A stretch of DNA of 54,338 nucleotides from Ruminococcaceae bacterium FB2012 (lineage in GTDB: Bacteria; Bacillota; Clostridia; Oscillospirales; Ruminococcaceae). The first letter of the stretch is position 1, and the number at the start of each line of letters is the position of its first letter. The notes below the pieces were generated by a model. That model was not told the DNA's origin. It ran no database searches and saw nothing but the letters and a program-made list of their open reading frames with translations. Positions 6,221-14,375 of the stretch are shown piece after piece. The stretch spans positions 1 to 54,338 of the forward strand of contig FMXS01000021.1 of the NCBI GenBank assembly GCA_900104495.1, in the 5' to 3' direction. The position numbers were made by a program, and so were the translations under genes.

Positions 6221-7483
6221 CTACATCTTCATTCCCAGTTCTTCCTTCTTCCTGAACTCCTCTGCCAGGAGCTTGCGGTCGGAGATCTGGAAGTCATCAT
6301 CCTCAGCAGGCTCGTCCGCGATCAGTGCAGCCAGAGCCCCAAGCCCAAGAGCAGCAGCGCCAAGCTCGCTTGTGAGACTGTTATCACAACCCACAGTCTG
6401 ACCTTGAGCTTGTGCTTGAACTCTTCGAGCTGCTTCATCTGCGATGAGAATTGCTCGTTCAGTTTCCCAGCCTGTGTGACCATGTCCTGCAAGGCTTTCC
6501 GCTGCTCGGTCAGCGCCTGCTCCGAACTCTGCTCGATCTTTGTCAGCAGATACTGCGTGTCCTCTCTCGTCAGCAAGCTCGACATCGTTTCCAGTATCTC
6601 CGTCTGCGTATCCGAGGTCTGCTTCGTTAAGCCGATCAACGCTTTCCAGTTGCTGTCGAACACTAACGTCGCGTGACTGGTGTCCAAGGCTTTCTCGGCG
6701 TTCTCTTGCGAGACGCGCCTCATTTCCTCTAATCTCGAATTCACGTATCATCATCTCCTTCCTGTATTTTTCTTCGTGCAGCTTATCGTCGCGCACCCTG
6801 CACCCGTTGGGACAGGTGTAGGTAATATACTTGTGGTTGTCCTGCCACTTGACCGAGTAGCCTTCCTGCCGCATCAGCCACAGGAAATGCTTTTTGCTTT
6901 TGGCCTTTAGCATAGCATAGTCTATCGTGTTCATCAGCTCGATTTTCCAGCTCTCGCCTTTCATTCCGGAGTGGTATTCTCTCGGAGAGACACCTCTGCT
7001 TTTCTTCTGCAAGTGAGATTTATCGAGAGTAGCAACGCCGTATTTCATACAGATCTCATCGGACAGTTGCCGCATAGCTTTCAGAGTGAACTTGTTTGAA
7101 CGGAACTTGTGACCGTCCTCACAGCTCACCGAGTTGACGATGAAGTGACAGTGTATGTGGGGAGCGTCGGTGTGACAGGCGATCACACACTCGAAGCCCT
7201 TGAACGCTTTCTCTGAAAACTCTCGTGCGATCTTCAAGGCAAGCTCAGGGCTGATGTCATATCCGCTCGGATGCGACTGAACAAAATGAAAATACTGAGC
7301 GCCGTCCGTCTTGCCGTAGAGCTGTTTGGTGTTTCTGAATTCTTCGTATGCGGTCTGCGGAGTACAGTTGATCGCAGTGATCCAGCGACCCTGCTCGGTC
7401 TTGTCATCGCGGCAGATATATTTCAGAGAACCTTTTCCGCCGCCTCCGCCTTTGGTTGATATCGCAGTTACCGTTGCCATCAT
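6221..7483 (-). CDS. MobA-type relaxase
   Basis: 420 aa. It nicks the transfer origin and stays covalently bound to the DNA end. The N-terminal relaxase domain shows the His motif HTDAPHIHCHFIVNS (His104, 109, 111 and 113) and an upstream SLKYIC/HFVQSHP region where the nucleophilic Tyr would lie. The C-terminal third is Ala/Glu-rich and low in recognisable motifs. Two ATGs overlap the MobC stop (AAATGATG), giving translational coupling. No type IV secretion genes accompany it in element A, so the element should be mobilised by a helper. A second gene is nested in its 3' third in another frame. Confidence 0.92.
   Translation of the reverse strand: MMATVTAISTKGGGGGKGSLKYICRDDKTEQGRWITAINCTPQTAYEEFRNTKQLYGKTDGAQYFHFVQSHPSGYDISPELALKIAREFSEKAFKGFECVIACHTDAPHIHCHFIVNSVSCEDGHKFRSNKFTLKAMRQLSDEICMKYGVATLDKSHLQKKSRGVSPREYHSGMKGESWKIELMNTIDYAMLKAKSKKHFLWLMRQEGYSVKWQDNHKYITYTCPNGCRVRDDKLHEEKYRKEMMIREFEIRGNEARLARERRESLGHQSRDVSVRQQLESVDRLNEADLGYADGDTGNDVELADERGHAVSADKDRAEFGAGADRAAESLAGHGHTGWETERAILIADEAARRVQAQAQGQTVGCDNSLTSELGAAALGLGALAALIADEPAEDDDFQISDRKLLAEEFRKKEELGMKM
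6322..6744 (-). CDS. Nested membrane protein gene inside the relaxase gene
   Basis: 140 aa in a different frame of the relaxase 3' region. It opens with GTG preceded by AGGAAGGAG about 10 nt upstream. The product looks like a protein: a long heptad-rich helical stretch (~1-112) followed by a hydrophobic segment from LWVVITVSQASLALLLLGLG, a C-terminal membrane anchor. The counterpart in known systems is mobB nested inside mobA of plasmid RSF1010, a membrane-associated helper of relaxase transfer; homology is not claimed. The low-complexity relaxase C-terminus may be a consequence of coding for this second protein. Confidence 0.68.
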   Translation of the reverse strand: MNSRLEEMRRVSQENAEKALDTSHATLVFDSNWKALIGLTKQTSDTQTEILETMSSLLTREDTQYLLTKIEQSSEQALTEQRKALQDMVTQAGKLNEQFSSQMKQLEEFKHKLKVRLWVVITVSQASLALLLLGLGLWLH

Positions 7484-7791
7484 TTCACCTCCCGCAGCAC
7501 ATCTGCGATCATCGCTGTGACCGTAGCGTACTCATCAGCAAGACGTTTCAGATCAATGACATTGACCTCTCCCTGATTTGCAAGCCGCGCCAGCTGATTC
7601 AGATTATTGCCGATCGCTTTCTGCTGTCTGACCACATCCGTCAGCCCCTCGGCGACGATTATCTTCTTACCCAGCGCACATCGCAGGACGTAATCCGAAA
7701 GCTTCATTTTGTGTTCCTGCGCTCTCCGATGCACGCGGCTGTACTCGTCGTCGGTGCAGCGGATAGCAAGGGTTTTGTTTCGTTTTCTCAT
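7480..7791 (-). CDS. MobC-like relaxosome accessory protein
   Basis: 103 aa. A ribbon-helix-helix start (KTLAIRCTDDEYSRVHRRAQ) followed by the MobC-type stretch IGNNLNQLARLANQG. MobC proteins bind the transfer origin and help the relaxase open it. The stop codon overlaps the relaxase start, so the two are co-translated. The transfer origin is expected just upstream, in the 7792-8039 gap. Confidence 0.88.
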   Translation of the reverse strand: MRKRNKTLAIRCTDDEYSRVHRRAQEHKMKLSDYVLRCALGKKIIVAEGLTDVVRQQKAIGNNLNQLARLANQGEVNVIDLKRLADEYATVTAMIADVLREVK

Positions 7792-7859
7792 TTGGTTACT
7801 CCTTTCCGACCGCAGCCTTGCTCGGCGCGGTCTTTTCTTTTTTCGTCATAAAAGGGGTA

Positions 7860-7940
7860 CGGGTCTCCCGCGGGCAATGGCTCACCGCCCCGAGGCGGAA
7901 CGCCATGCGCTATGCTTGCCCTCCGAAAACCCTCACCCCA
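7860..7940. other. Candidate origin of transfer
   Basis: The 248-bp gap upstream of mobC holds no convincing gene. It contains inverted repeats, GGGCAA (about 7873) against TTGCCC (about 7916), enclosing smaller GC-rich arms (CCGCCCCGAGGCGG), followed by TTGCCCTCC. Position upstream of mobC-mobA and the inverted repeat are typical for oriT of mobilizable elements. The nick site is not identified. Confidence 0.4.
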
Positions 7941-8039
7941 TGAGGCCTCACAGCGGACTGCCGGAAACCGACCAATTCCCGTGATAAATATATAAGCGAA
8001 AAGAAAAAATATCGGAGGCCGTAGCCCCCTCACAGACGC

Positions 8040-9881
8040 TCACAAATGCGCTGTTAGGCATTTTGTTTTACTGCTCGGTGTTTCCCCGACGTCAATAAAC
8101 TCGCGGCACACGCCGCCGTACAGCCGCCTCTCGATCTCTTTCCTGTCGAGCACAGCGACATTCTTCTGCACGGTCGGAGAGACTCTGACGGTCGTTGTGT
8201 TGCTTCTTCCGTTGGTAATAATGATCCCGTCCTCTACAAGCTGCTTGATCAGATTTGTTTTCCCGACTGCAAATCCGTCACCGATCTCTTTCGAGAACCT
8301 GTTGATCTCGGACATCACAGCGTTCATTATTAAATAGTAATGTGAGTCATCAACGTAACCGATGAACCCTTTGCGCGAGGTATCTTCGTTGTTTCCGAGA
8401 GAGTTGAGCGAGCATCTTCCGCTGTCAAGCAGACTGGTAAGCTTATCACAGAACTGATAGCTGACGCTTTCGTTCTCCACAAGTCCGCTGCTCTGACGGA
8501 TATTTTCGATCAGTATCTCATCAAAAGTTCTGCGGTAACTGATGACATCTCCGCTGCCGATCTGCGATTTGTCACACAGATATTCAAGGAGAATATCGAA
8601 TCCAACTTTCAGACAGGCAAGCATTTCGGGGACACGGGTGTGGAATATTATCTTCCTTTCCGACAGCATTCCGGTCATCTGAGAGCGGTAGGAAATGAAA
8701 AGAGCAGAGAGCTTTTTCACAAACTCATCTGCACTAACAAGATATTTTTCCTTGATCCAATCGACATAGCTGCGCATAATTCCGTTCAGTATTCCGTCCG
8801 CAGCGAGCTGCTGATACTCCGAAAGCAGTCTGAGATCAACGTCACCTTCCTTCATTTCAAGGATGAAATATCTTGCAAGCCCCGACTGAGATATGTCCGG
8901 AACAACCTCGGAGGTTATCAGACCCATTCCCATAGGAGGCTTGCTGGGCTTTTGTTCTGCACGGAAATCAAGGCGGCTTCTGCCTGTGCGGTCTCCGTAG
9001 TAGCGGGAAAGATTCTGCGCGGTGTTGTTCATTTCAGCGTTACCGTATCGGCTGCTCGGGTGAAGATCGTCGATAACAGTCAGCACATCTTTGGTGTAAT
9101 AGACGTTTGCAAGGATGCTGTTGGCCGTATCGTGAAATGAATTAGGCAGATTGCTCGCATTGAAATTCCCGAAGAAGGAATTGAAAAGCGCGGCGGTACT
9201 TGACTTCCGTGTTCCCGTTCTGCCGACCAGTGCAGCAAGAAATTTGGGCATACAGTTGCCCATACTCATGAAATGTTCCAGCGGAGCAACGAAGGTCACA
9301 GCGAGCAGCGGCAGCATAAGTCTCTGCGGAAGGAAGCCATCGTCGAGCATTGCGGTGAGATTAATGAGATCGTCATCCGAACACTTTTTGCCGAAGCGAT
9401 AGGATTTCAGCTTGCCCTGCAGCTCGACAGTCAGCGGGCTGTCGTCCTGCGGCATTAAGAAATAGTACTCGCCGTCGATCAGTCTCCAGCCTGTCTGCGA
9501 GTAAACAGTACGGAAGACGATCTCTGCTTTGGTCATTGTTATTGCGTGACGTATCTTGCCGGGAGTGTTGTTGGTCGGCACATAAGAGCCGAGCGCTCCC
9601 CACTGTTCCAGCAGCCATTTCATACTCTGCATCTCGTCTGCCCTGACCGTGACAGGCGGCAGAGTCACTCCGCTGGCGTGCTCCGCGCTGACCTCGAACA
9701 CCTTTCTGCGCTCGGTCCCGTCATCGTAAGTGATCTCGGAACGCAGCACCGGAAGGTAATCACAGAGCTTGACCATGAACGTCTTTCCGTTTTTGATGAC
9801 CTCTTCATAGAGGCATCCGTCGAATGCGTAGTACGGCTCTTTGTAAAGAGTGCCGTCGAACTTATTTGTTTCAGCAGTCAT
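8040..9881 (-). CDS. DUF927-like P-loop ATPase (replication helicase/primase-associated)
   Basis: 613 aa from the ATG at 9881 (AAAGGGG 6 nt upstream); the open frame extends further but lacks a good start. The core holds Walker A GRTGTRKSS (Lys226) and a Walker B-like stretch VLTVIDDLHP, after an N-terminal domain with GWRLIDGEYYFLMP. This matches the DUF927 group found in phage and plasmid replication modules, often beside primases. No separate primase motif was seen. In this element it probably serves autonomous replication after excision. The C-terminus carries a wHTH-like stretch (LIKQLVEDGIIITNGR). Confidence 0.75.
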   Translation of the reverse strand: MTAETNKFDGTLYKEPYYAFDGCLYEEVIKNGKTFMVKLCDYLPVLRSEITYDDGTERRKVFEVSAEHASGVTLPPVTVRADEMQSMKWLLEQWGALGSYVPTNNTPGKIRHAITMTKAEIVFRTVYSQTGWRLIDGEYYFLMPQDDSPLTVELQGKLKSYRFGKKCSDDDLINLTAMLDDGFLPQRLMLPLLAVTFVAPLEHFMSMGNCMPKFLAALVGRTGTRKSSTAALFNSFFGNFNASNLPNSFHDTANSILANVYYTKDVLTVIDDLHPSSRYGNAEMNNTAQNLSRYYGDRTGRSRLDFRAEQKPSKPPMGMGLITSEVVPDISQSGLARYFILEMKEGDVDLRLLSEYQQLAADGILNGIMRSYVDWIKEKYLVSADEFVKKLSALFISYRSQMTGMLSERKIIFHTRVPEMLACLKVGFDILLEYLCDKSQIGSGDVISYRRTFDEILIENIRQSSGLVENESVSYQFCDKLTSLLDSGRCSLNSLGNNEDTSRKGFIGYVDDSHYYLIMNAVMSEINRFSKEIGDGFAVGKTNLIKQLVEDGIIITNGRSNTTTVRVSPTVQKNVAVLDRKEIERRLYGGVCREFIDVGETPSSKTKCLTAHL

Positions 9882-9936
9882 TAGTAAGACCCCTTTCAAA
9901 ATAGATTTCTTGATACCGTCCCGCACTCCGCCGATA

Positions 9937-10255
9937 AAAATGCGGGAGCAGTATTCATATTCTGAGGGAGCCTTTTCTGAACACATTTTATTGTGCCTGC
10001 GCCCGGCGCTGCAGCGATCGGACAAAAAATATCAGCGAAAAGGAAAATTCCAACCCCTTCTGCGGATTTCGCATATTTCTATAACGACACAACCTAAACA
10101 ACGTATCTGCGAACTTTGAAAGCAATTTCATTTTCTACCAACGGCATAGCAGAGCTATATCAGACGCATAACAGACAACAATTTTTGAAAGGCTTTTCAG
10201 ACAAAATGAGGGAGCAGTATACTTATTCTGCCGGACACCGTTTCAGAACACTTTT
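9937..10255. repeat. Intergenic region with long direct repeat (candidate replication origin)
   Basis: The ~600 bp between the DUF927 gene and the toxin-antitoxin operon has no gene. Two copies of a ~53-bp direct repeat lie at 9937-9989 and 10203-10255. The first 28 bases of each differ at only about three positions (AAAATGNGGGAGCAGTAT core), and the remainder is more diverged. Position directly upstream of the replication-type ATPase suggests an origin or autoregulatory site. Confidence 0.55.
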
Positions 10256-10437
10256 TCGGCGTATCAGATATTGCGGTTCCGGCTCCGGAGCGGAAGGTAT
10301 ACCGGAAATATATTCTCATAACAACTCTATACCAAAGCAAACAGCGCAGGGGCGAGGTTTGCCGGGGTTTGGTAGATTGTTAGAAAAATTTTGAGGGAGA
10401 GGGGGGAAATAAAGCGAAAGAAAAATATAAAAACGTA

Positions 10438-10466
10438 TTGCAATTTGCGATACAATGTGATATAAT
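10438..10466 (+). promoter_or_regulatory. Promoter of the RelB/RelE operon
   Basis: TTGCAA and TATAAT with a 17-bp spacer, 24 nt before the antitoxin start. ATTGCAAT and GATACAAT half-sites overlap it and could be the autoregulation operator usual for such pairs. Confidence 0.7.
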
Positions 10467-10490
10467 ATGCTTAGAAAGGTGGTTGATATT

Positions 10491-10808
10491 ATGGCAACAA
10501 GAACTGCTAATGTTACCGCAAGGGTAGAGCCTGAGATCAAGGAACAAGCCGAGGCTGTAATGGAAAGGCTCGGACTGCCTGTATCAACGGCAATTAATAT
10601 GTTTTACAGACAGATAATTCTTTGGAACGGTCTGCCGTTCAGACCTTCTGTTCCCGTTAACGTGCCGAAGGCGCTTGACGAAATGAGCAAGGAAGAGTTC
10701 GATGCAGCTATGGCGATCGGACTTGAACAGGCCAAGCAAGGCAAGTCCGTCCCCGTGGACGAGGCTTTCGATGCTCTTATCGGGGAGATAGCCAATGGAA
10801 CAGTATGA
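10491..10808 (+). CDS. RelB/DinJ-family antitoxin
   Basis: 105 aa from the ATG with AAGGTGG upstream. The N-terminal ribbon-helix-helix (ANVTARVEPEIKEQAEAVME) is followed by GLPVSTAINMFYRQIILWNGLPF, the signature of RelB/DinJ. It binds and neutralises the downstream toxin and represses the operon. The reading frame overlaps the toxin gene by 14 nt. Confidence 0.9.
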   Translation: MATRTANVTARVEPEIKEQAEAVMERLGLPVSTAINMFYRQIILWNGLPFRPSVPVNVPKALDEMSKEEFDAAMAIGLEQAKQGKSVPVDEAFDALIGEIANGTV

Positions 10809-11127
10809 GGTCAAGATAACGGAATATGCTCTCGAAGCTATGAGAGGAATCGTACATTATATCGCATATGATTTTTTGGCACCGCAGGCAGCTGTGAACA
10901 CGCTGAATGCGATCCGTTCCGAAATCAAGAGCCTCAATACACTGCCGAGCCGAGTGGCGTTAACCGACGACGAACCGTGGCGCAGCGAGGGTATTCACAA
11001 AATGCCTGTAAACAACTATCTTGTGTACTTCTGGATTAACGAGGACGAACATATCGTTCATGTTACCAACGTTGTTTACACCCGCAGAGATCAGAAGAAT
11101 GTTTTACAGGATATGCCTATGAAGTAA
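10795..11127 (+). CDS. RelE/ParE-family toxin
   Basis: 110 aa. ALEAMRGIVHYIAYDFLAPQ near the start and the C-terminal YLVYFWINEDEHIVHVTNVVYTRRDQ fit the RelE/ParE fold. Members cut ribosome-bound mRNA or block gyrase; the exact target cannot be read from sequence. Overlap with the antitoxin gene indicates coupled expression. As a cargo pair it would stabilise the element in the host. Confidence 0.88.
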   Translation: MEQYEVKITEYALEAMRGIVHYIAYDFLAPQAAVNTLNAIRSEIKSLNTLPSRVALTDDEPWRSEGIHKMPVNNYLVYFWINEDEHIVHVTNVVYTRRDQKNVLQDMPMK

Positions 11128-11132
11128 CACAT

Positions 11133-11165
11133 AAAGCACCGTTGAAGTTCAGCGGTGCTTTTATT
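11133..11165 (+). terminator. Terminator of the toxin-antitoxin operon
   Basis: Stem AAGCACCG/CGGTGCTT followed by TTATT, 6 nt after the toxin stop codon. Confidence 0.8.
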
Positions 11166-11211
11166 GTTAATGCATGACAGTTCCTTTCTCTTTTCGCCCA
11201 TATATATTTCA

Positions 11212-11246
11212 ACTGTCATTACTGTCACAACCGTCACTGATGTCAT
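11212..11246. promoter_or_regulatory. Iterated TGTCA motifs upstream of the polymerase operon
   Basis: Four near-repeats run in a row: ACTGTCATT, ACTGTCACA, ACCGTCACT and ATGTCATAT, at 9-10-bp steps. A TATAAT -10 box follows at about 11336, before the polymerase start. Iterated short motifs at helical spacing look like binding sites for a regulator of the polymerase operon. Confidence 0.45.
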
Positions 11247-11372
11247 ATCGGATATCAGTACAATCCGTTGTACTCGTTTTGACCTGTTTTGTCTAGCTGT
11301 CCAAAAAATGATACACACTTTTGAAAGGAGATGTGATATAATAGAGGTGTAAAAACAACAGGGGGTGATGTA

Positions 11373-14300
11373 ATGCACAAGTGCTGGTTCAAAATATATG
11401 AGCTGTCGGTGAGGGCGATGCTGGCGTATGCAAAGTCCTGCGACGGCGGATTCACTATCGACCTGGACAGAGCCGCTACGGAGAGCTGTATCAGGCTGCC
11501 TGTCCGTGAGCAGGAGGAGAATGCGCTGTTCGATCAGCTTATGACGGTGCGGAAGCCTGATTTCAAGGGCAAGGAGGGCGAGGTTATTTCCGAACTTTCG
11601 GAGATCATCTTCTTTGCGGATTTCTCCGGCATCTTTGACCGCAGTACCGAAAGCCCTTACTATGCCAATTTGCAGGAAAAGGCAAAGTCCATGTTCCGAC
11701 CCGGAAGCGTTTATCTTGACCTCGGCGGCGGCAGACAGTGCTACCGTCCCTTTGAGCGCTCGCAGAGCATGAGCCGCAAGTCGGTGCTCTCCTTTATCCG
11801 CGCCGATCTGTATGACAGCATCTATGAGCGCATCACCCTCGGAATGAAGATAGGAGAGTGCCAGCTCAGCAAGCTGTATGCCTACAATGGTCTGATGCTC
11901 TCCGGCGGAGTGCGTATCGAAGGCCTCGGTCTTGATGCCAAAAAGGTGATCGTGGTAGATAACCCCGAATACCCAAGTCCCGAAACAGATGTTATAACCG
12001 TAGAGCCGAGGGGCTTCAACGGCAGATATATGAAATATGAGCGGGTGGAGCGCAGGCAGAGCATCACGGTTCTTGGCTTTGACGGTGAGGGACTTATCTC
12101 CCCGAGACTCGCCGCACAGATATGCAGACAGCTCGGTGAAGAACACACCTCGTTTCAGATCCGTCTGCCGTACATAAAGGGTATGCTGCACGCGGTCAAT
12201 TTTCAAAGCTATTTCAAAAACTCCGATACAGACATTGTCACCGACATCTTCGGTGTGAAGCATAAAGCCTCGGATATCGGGATCATCCTGACGAAAAGCA
12301 TGGTCAAGTGTACGGACTGGCTTGATCAGAATAATATGTCCTGGGAGGATTACTGGGAGGCCTTCAGGCGTTACGGCCACGCGCTGTATATTTCCGGCAC
12401 TATCGGAAATGACAACAGCGGCAGAACAGAGCTTAACTATCAGTTTCTGAACACACTGTCGCTAACCGCCGATGAATTCCGTCCCCGTGATCTTCCGCTG
12501 ACCTTTCCGGCTGACGACGACCGCGAATGGCTGACCAAAGCCACCGAGCAGGAGTATTATCAGCTCTGTACCGATGACAGATACCGCCGGGATTTTTTCC
12601 TGTCCAAAAGGCCTGATAAGAACAGCCGTGAACGGTATCTTATTGATCTTCTCCGTAAAAATCCGAAGCTGATCGCAGAGAGCTACTACACCGATATGCT
12701 GAAAAAGAAAGCGGACAAGGTGCTGAGGAACTATGCCCTCGGGCGGCTCACGGTGTCGGGGTACAACCGTTATCTGTCAGGTGACCTGCTTGAGTTTATG
12801 CACAGGTTCATAGGCCGTGCAGGCTTTTTTGTCAGAAGGAGACAGGTAGACTTCAGAGAGGCAACTATCGTTGTTAACTTTGCAGCCGATTCCTTCTACG
12901 CTCCCGGAGCAAAGTTCGGCGGTGAGGGAGGCTGTACTCTGCTGCGAAATCCGCATATTGCAAGGAACGAGGAAACGCAGCTGAAGCCGTATGTAAAGGC
13001 TGAAAATATGCGGAGATACTTTCTCAAACAGCTTGACGAGACAGTTATGATAAACTGGGACACGCTGACTGCGGAACGTCTCGGCGGCGCAGATTTCGAC
13101 GGAGATATGGTCAAGATCATAACCGATGAGACCGTGAACCGCTGTGTCCGCCGCAACTATGACGGCGAGGTCACTTCCGCTAACAATATCCCGCTGTTGA
13201 AAATACCGTCTGCCGAACCTGTCATGAGCGATGCCAACGACTGGGAGGCAAGGTTCGAGACCGTGAAGAACACCTTTTCTTCCCGTGTCGGACAGATCTC
13301 CAACGCAGCGCTGAACAGGAGCATTATTGCCTACAACGAAAACAGCACCGCCGAGGAACGTGAGCGGTGCCGTAAGGAAACGGAGATCCTTGCGATCCTA
13401 ACAGGTCTGGAGATCGACTCTGCCAAGACGGGTGTAAAGCCCGATCTTTCGGAGTATCTCGGCAGGAAGAAGGTGCCGCCGAGCAGGTTCCTTAAATACA
13501 AGGTGCTCCTTGAAAAATCGGAGCGACCGAGGGAGTTCTACGAACCTGTTTACGGTGAACAGTTTAAAAAGTTCTTTGAAGACACCGACTGGGACAAGGT
13601 GGATTCCAACCTTGAACGCCTGCCGTGGCTGGCTTACAATCTCGGACAGAACATTCAGTTCAAAGAGGACGATCCCGCTGCCGACAGCGAGCTTTTCACC
13701 TTCGCCGCTGCTCCCGACTGGAATGAACAGCTTGACAGTAAAACAATCAAAACCGTTTCGTCGCTGATAACGGTTTACAACAATGTACTCAAGCGCATAC
13801 GCTACTGCCGTCAGCCGTCAAAGTCCAAGGCGGGGCAGAGCGATATCCGGCGTATCCTGTATATGCGCGGACAGCAGGACGATTACGATATCGACGGGCT
13901 GTACGCTGCGGTCTCGGAGATCTCCGCGGAGCGCATCGAAAAGATAAGAGCTGAGATCAGGTTGCAGAAATGGCATCTTGCCGATCCCGAAAAGCGTGAG
14001 GAGTTAGTATCGTTATGGCTGCCGGAGCTTTCGGATTATTACGAACTTTTTTGTGATTTCAGATGCTGCGGGTTCCGTATCTTAGGTGATCTTATCGTTG
14101 ACACCGACGATGCAAACAGTCAGTCGGAGGGCAGGAGGTTCATCCGCAAAAACGATCCCGAACAGTTCAGAACAATGATGTCCGCGTACCTTGAAAAGCC
14201 TGCGCACGTTACCTACAGAGAGGCTGTCGCGGCGAAGTGTCGGGAGATGCTTGAAGAACATATCAAGTCCGATACGGCGATCAGATATCTTGCGGCGCTC

Positions 14301-14375
14301 GGCAGGCGGAGAGAGCTGCTGGAGCTGTATTATGACAGGCTTGAAAAACACATACGGAGGTGGAGAGATGCTTAA
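11373..14375 (+). CDS. QDE-1-like single-chain RNA polymerase (RdRP/YonO-type double-psi barrel)
   Basis: 1000 aa. The catalytic signature is GGADFDGDMVKI (Asp574, Asp576, Asp578), the metal-binding DxDGD loop shared by beta' of cellular RNA polymerase, phage YonO and eukaryotic QDE-1/RDR polymerases. Upstream are FDGEGLISPRLA (237-248), matching the DGxGxIS motif of eukaryotic RdRPs, and RLPYIKGMLH (264-273), matching their KG motif. The order is as in the RdRP family. It may copy RNA from RNA or DNA; substrate is unknown. ATG with GGGGTGATG upstream. The stop overlaps the next gene by 8 nt. Homologues of this general kind are known in phages and mobile elements; this lineage is not one I can name. 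Confidence 0.82.
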   Translation: MHKCWFKIYELSVRAMLAYAKSCDGGFTIDLDRAATESCIRLPVREQEENALFDQLMTVRKPDFKGKEGEVISELSEIIFFADFSGIFDRSTESPYYANLQEKAKSMFRPGSVYLDLGGGRQCYRPFERSQSMSRKSVLSFIRADLYDSIYERITLGMKIGECQLSKLYAYNGLMLSGGVRIEGLGLDAKKVIVVDNPEYPSPETDVITVEPRGFNGRYMKYERVERRQSITVLGFDGEGLISPRLAAQICRQLGEEHTSFQIRLPYIKGMLHAVNFQSYFKNSDTDIVTDIFGVKHKASDIGIILTKSMVKCTDWLDQNNMSWEDYWEAFRRYGHALYISGTIGNDNSGRTELNYQFLNTLSLTADEFRPRDLPLTFPADDDREWLTKATEQEYYQLCTDDRYRRDFFLSKRPDKNSRERYLIDLLRKNPKLIAESYYTDMLKKKADKVLRNYALGRLTVSGYNRYLSGDLLEFMHRFIGRAGFFVRRRQVDFREATIVVNFAADSFYAPGAKFGGEGGCTLLRNPHIARNEETQLKPYVKAENMRRYFLKQLDETVMINWDTLTAERLGGADFDGDMVKIITDETVNRCVRRNYDGEVTSANNIPLLKIPSAEPVMSDANDWEARFETVKNTFSSRVGQISNAALNRSIIAYNENSTAEERERCRKETEILAILTGLEIDSAKTGVKPDLSEYLGRKKVPPSRFLKYKVLLEKSERPREFYEPVYGEQFKKFFEDTDWDKVDSNLERLPWLAYNLGQNIQFKEDDPAADSELFTFAAAPDWNEQLDSKTIKTVSSLITVYNNVLKRIRYCRQPSKSKAGQSDIRRILYMRGQQDDYDIDGLYAAVSEISAERIEKIRAEIRLQKWHLADPEKREELVSLWLPELSDYYELFCDFRCCGFRILGDLIVDTDDANSQSEGRRFIRKNDPEQFRTMMSAYLEKPAHVTYREAVAAKCREMLEEHIKSDTAIRYLAALGRRRELLELYYDRLEKHIRRWRDA

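Noticed and set aside
7788..8033. 81-codon minus-strand frame upstream of mobC
   Set aside because: Pro/Arg-rich composition without motifs, and the region has inverted repeats expected of a transfer origin.
8640..9140. 166-codon plus-strand frame
   Set aside because: Opposite the DUF927-type gene, without start signals or domain.
11091..12380. 429-codon minus-strand frame opposite the polymerase gene
   Set aside because: No ribosome site and no recognisable domain; the plus-strand gene has clear motifs.
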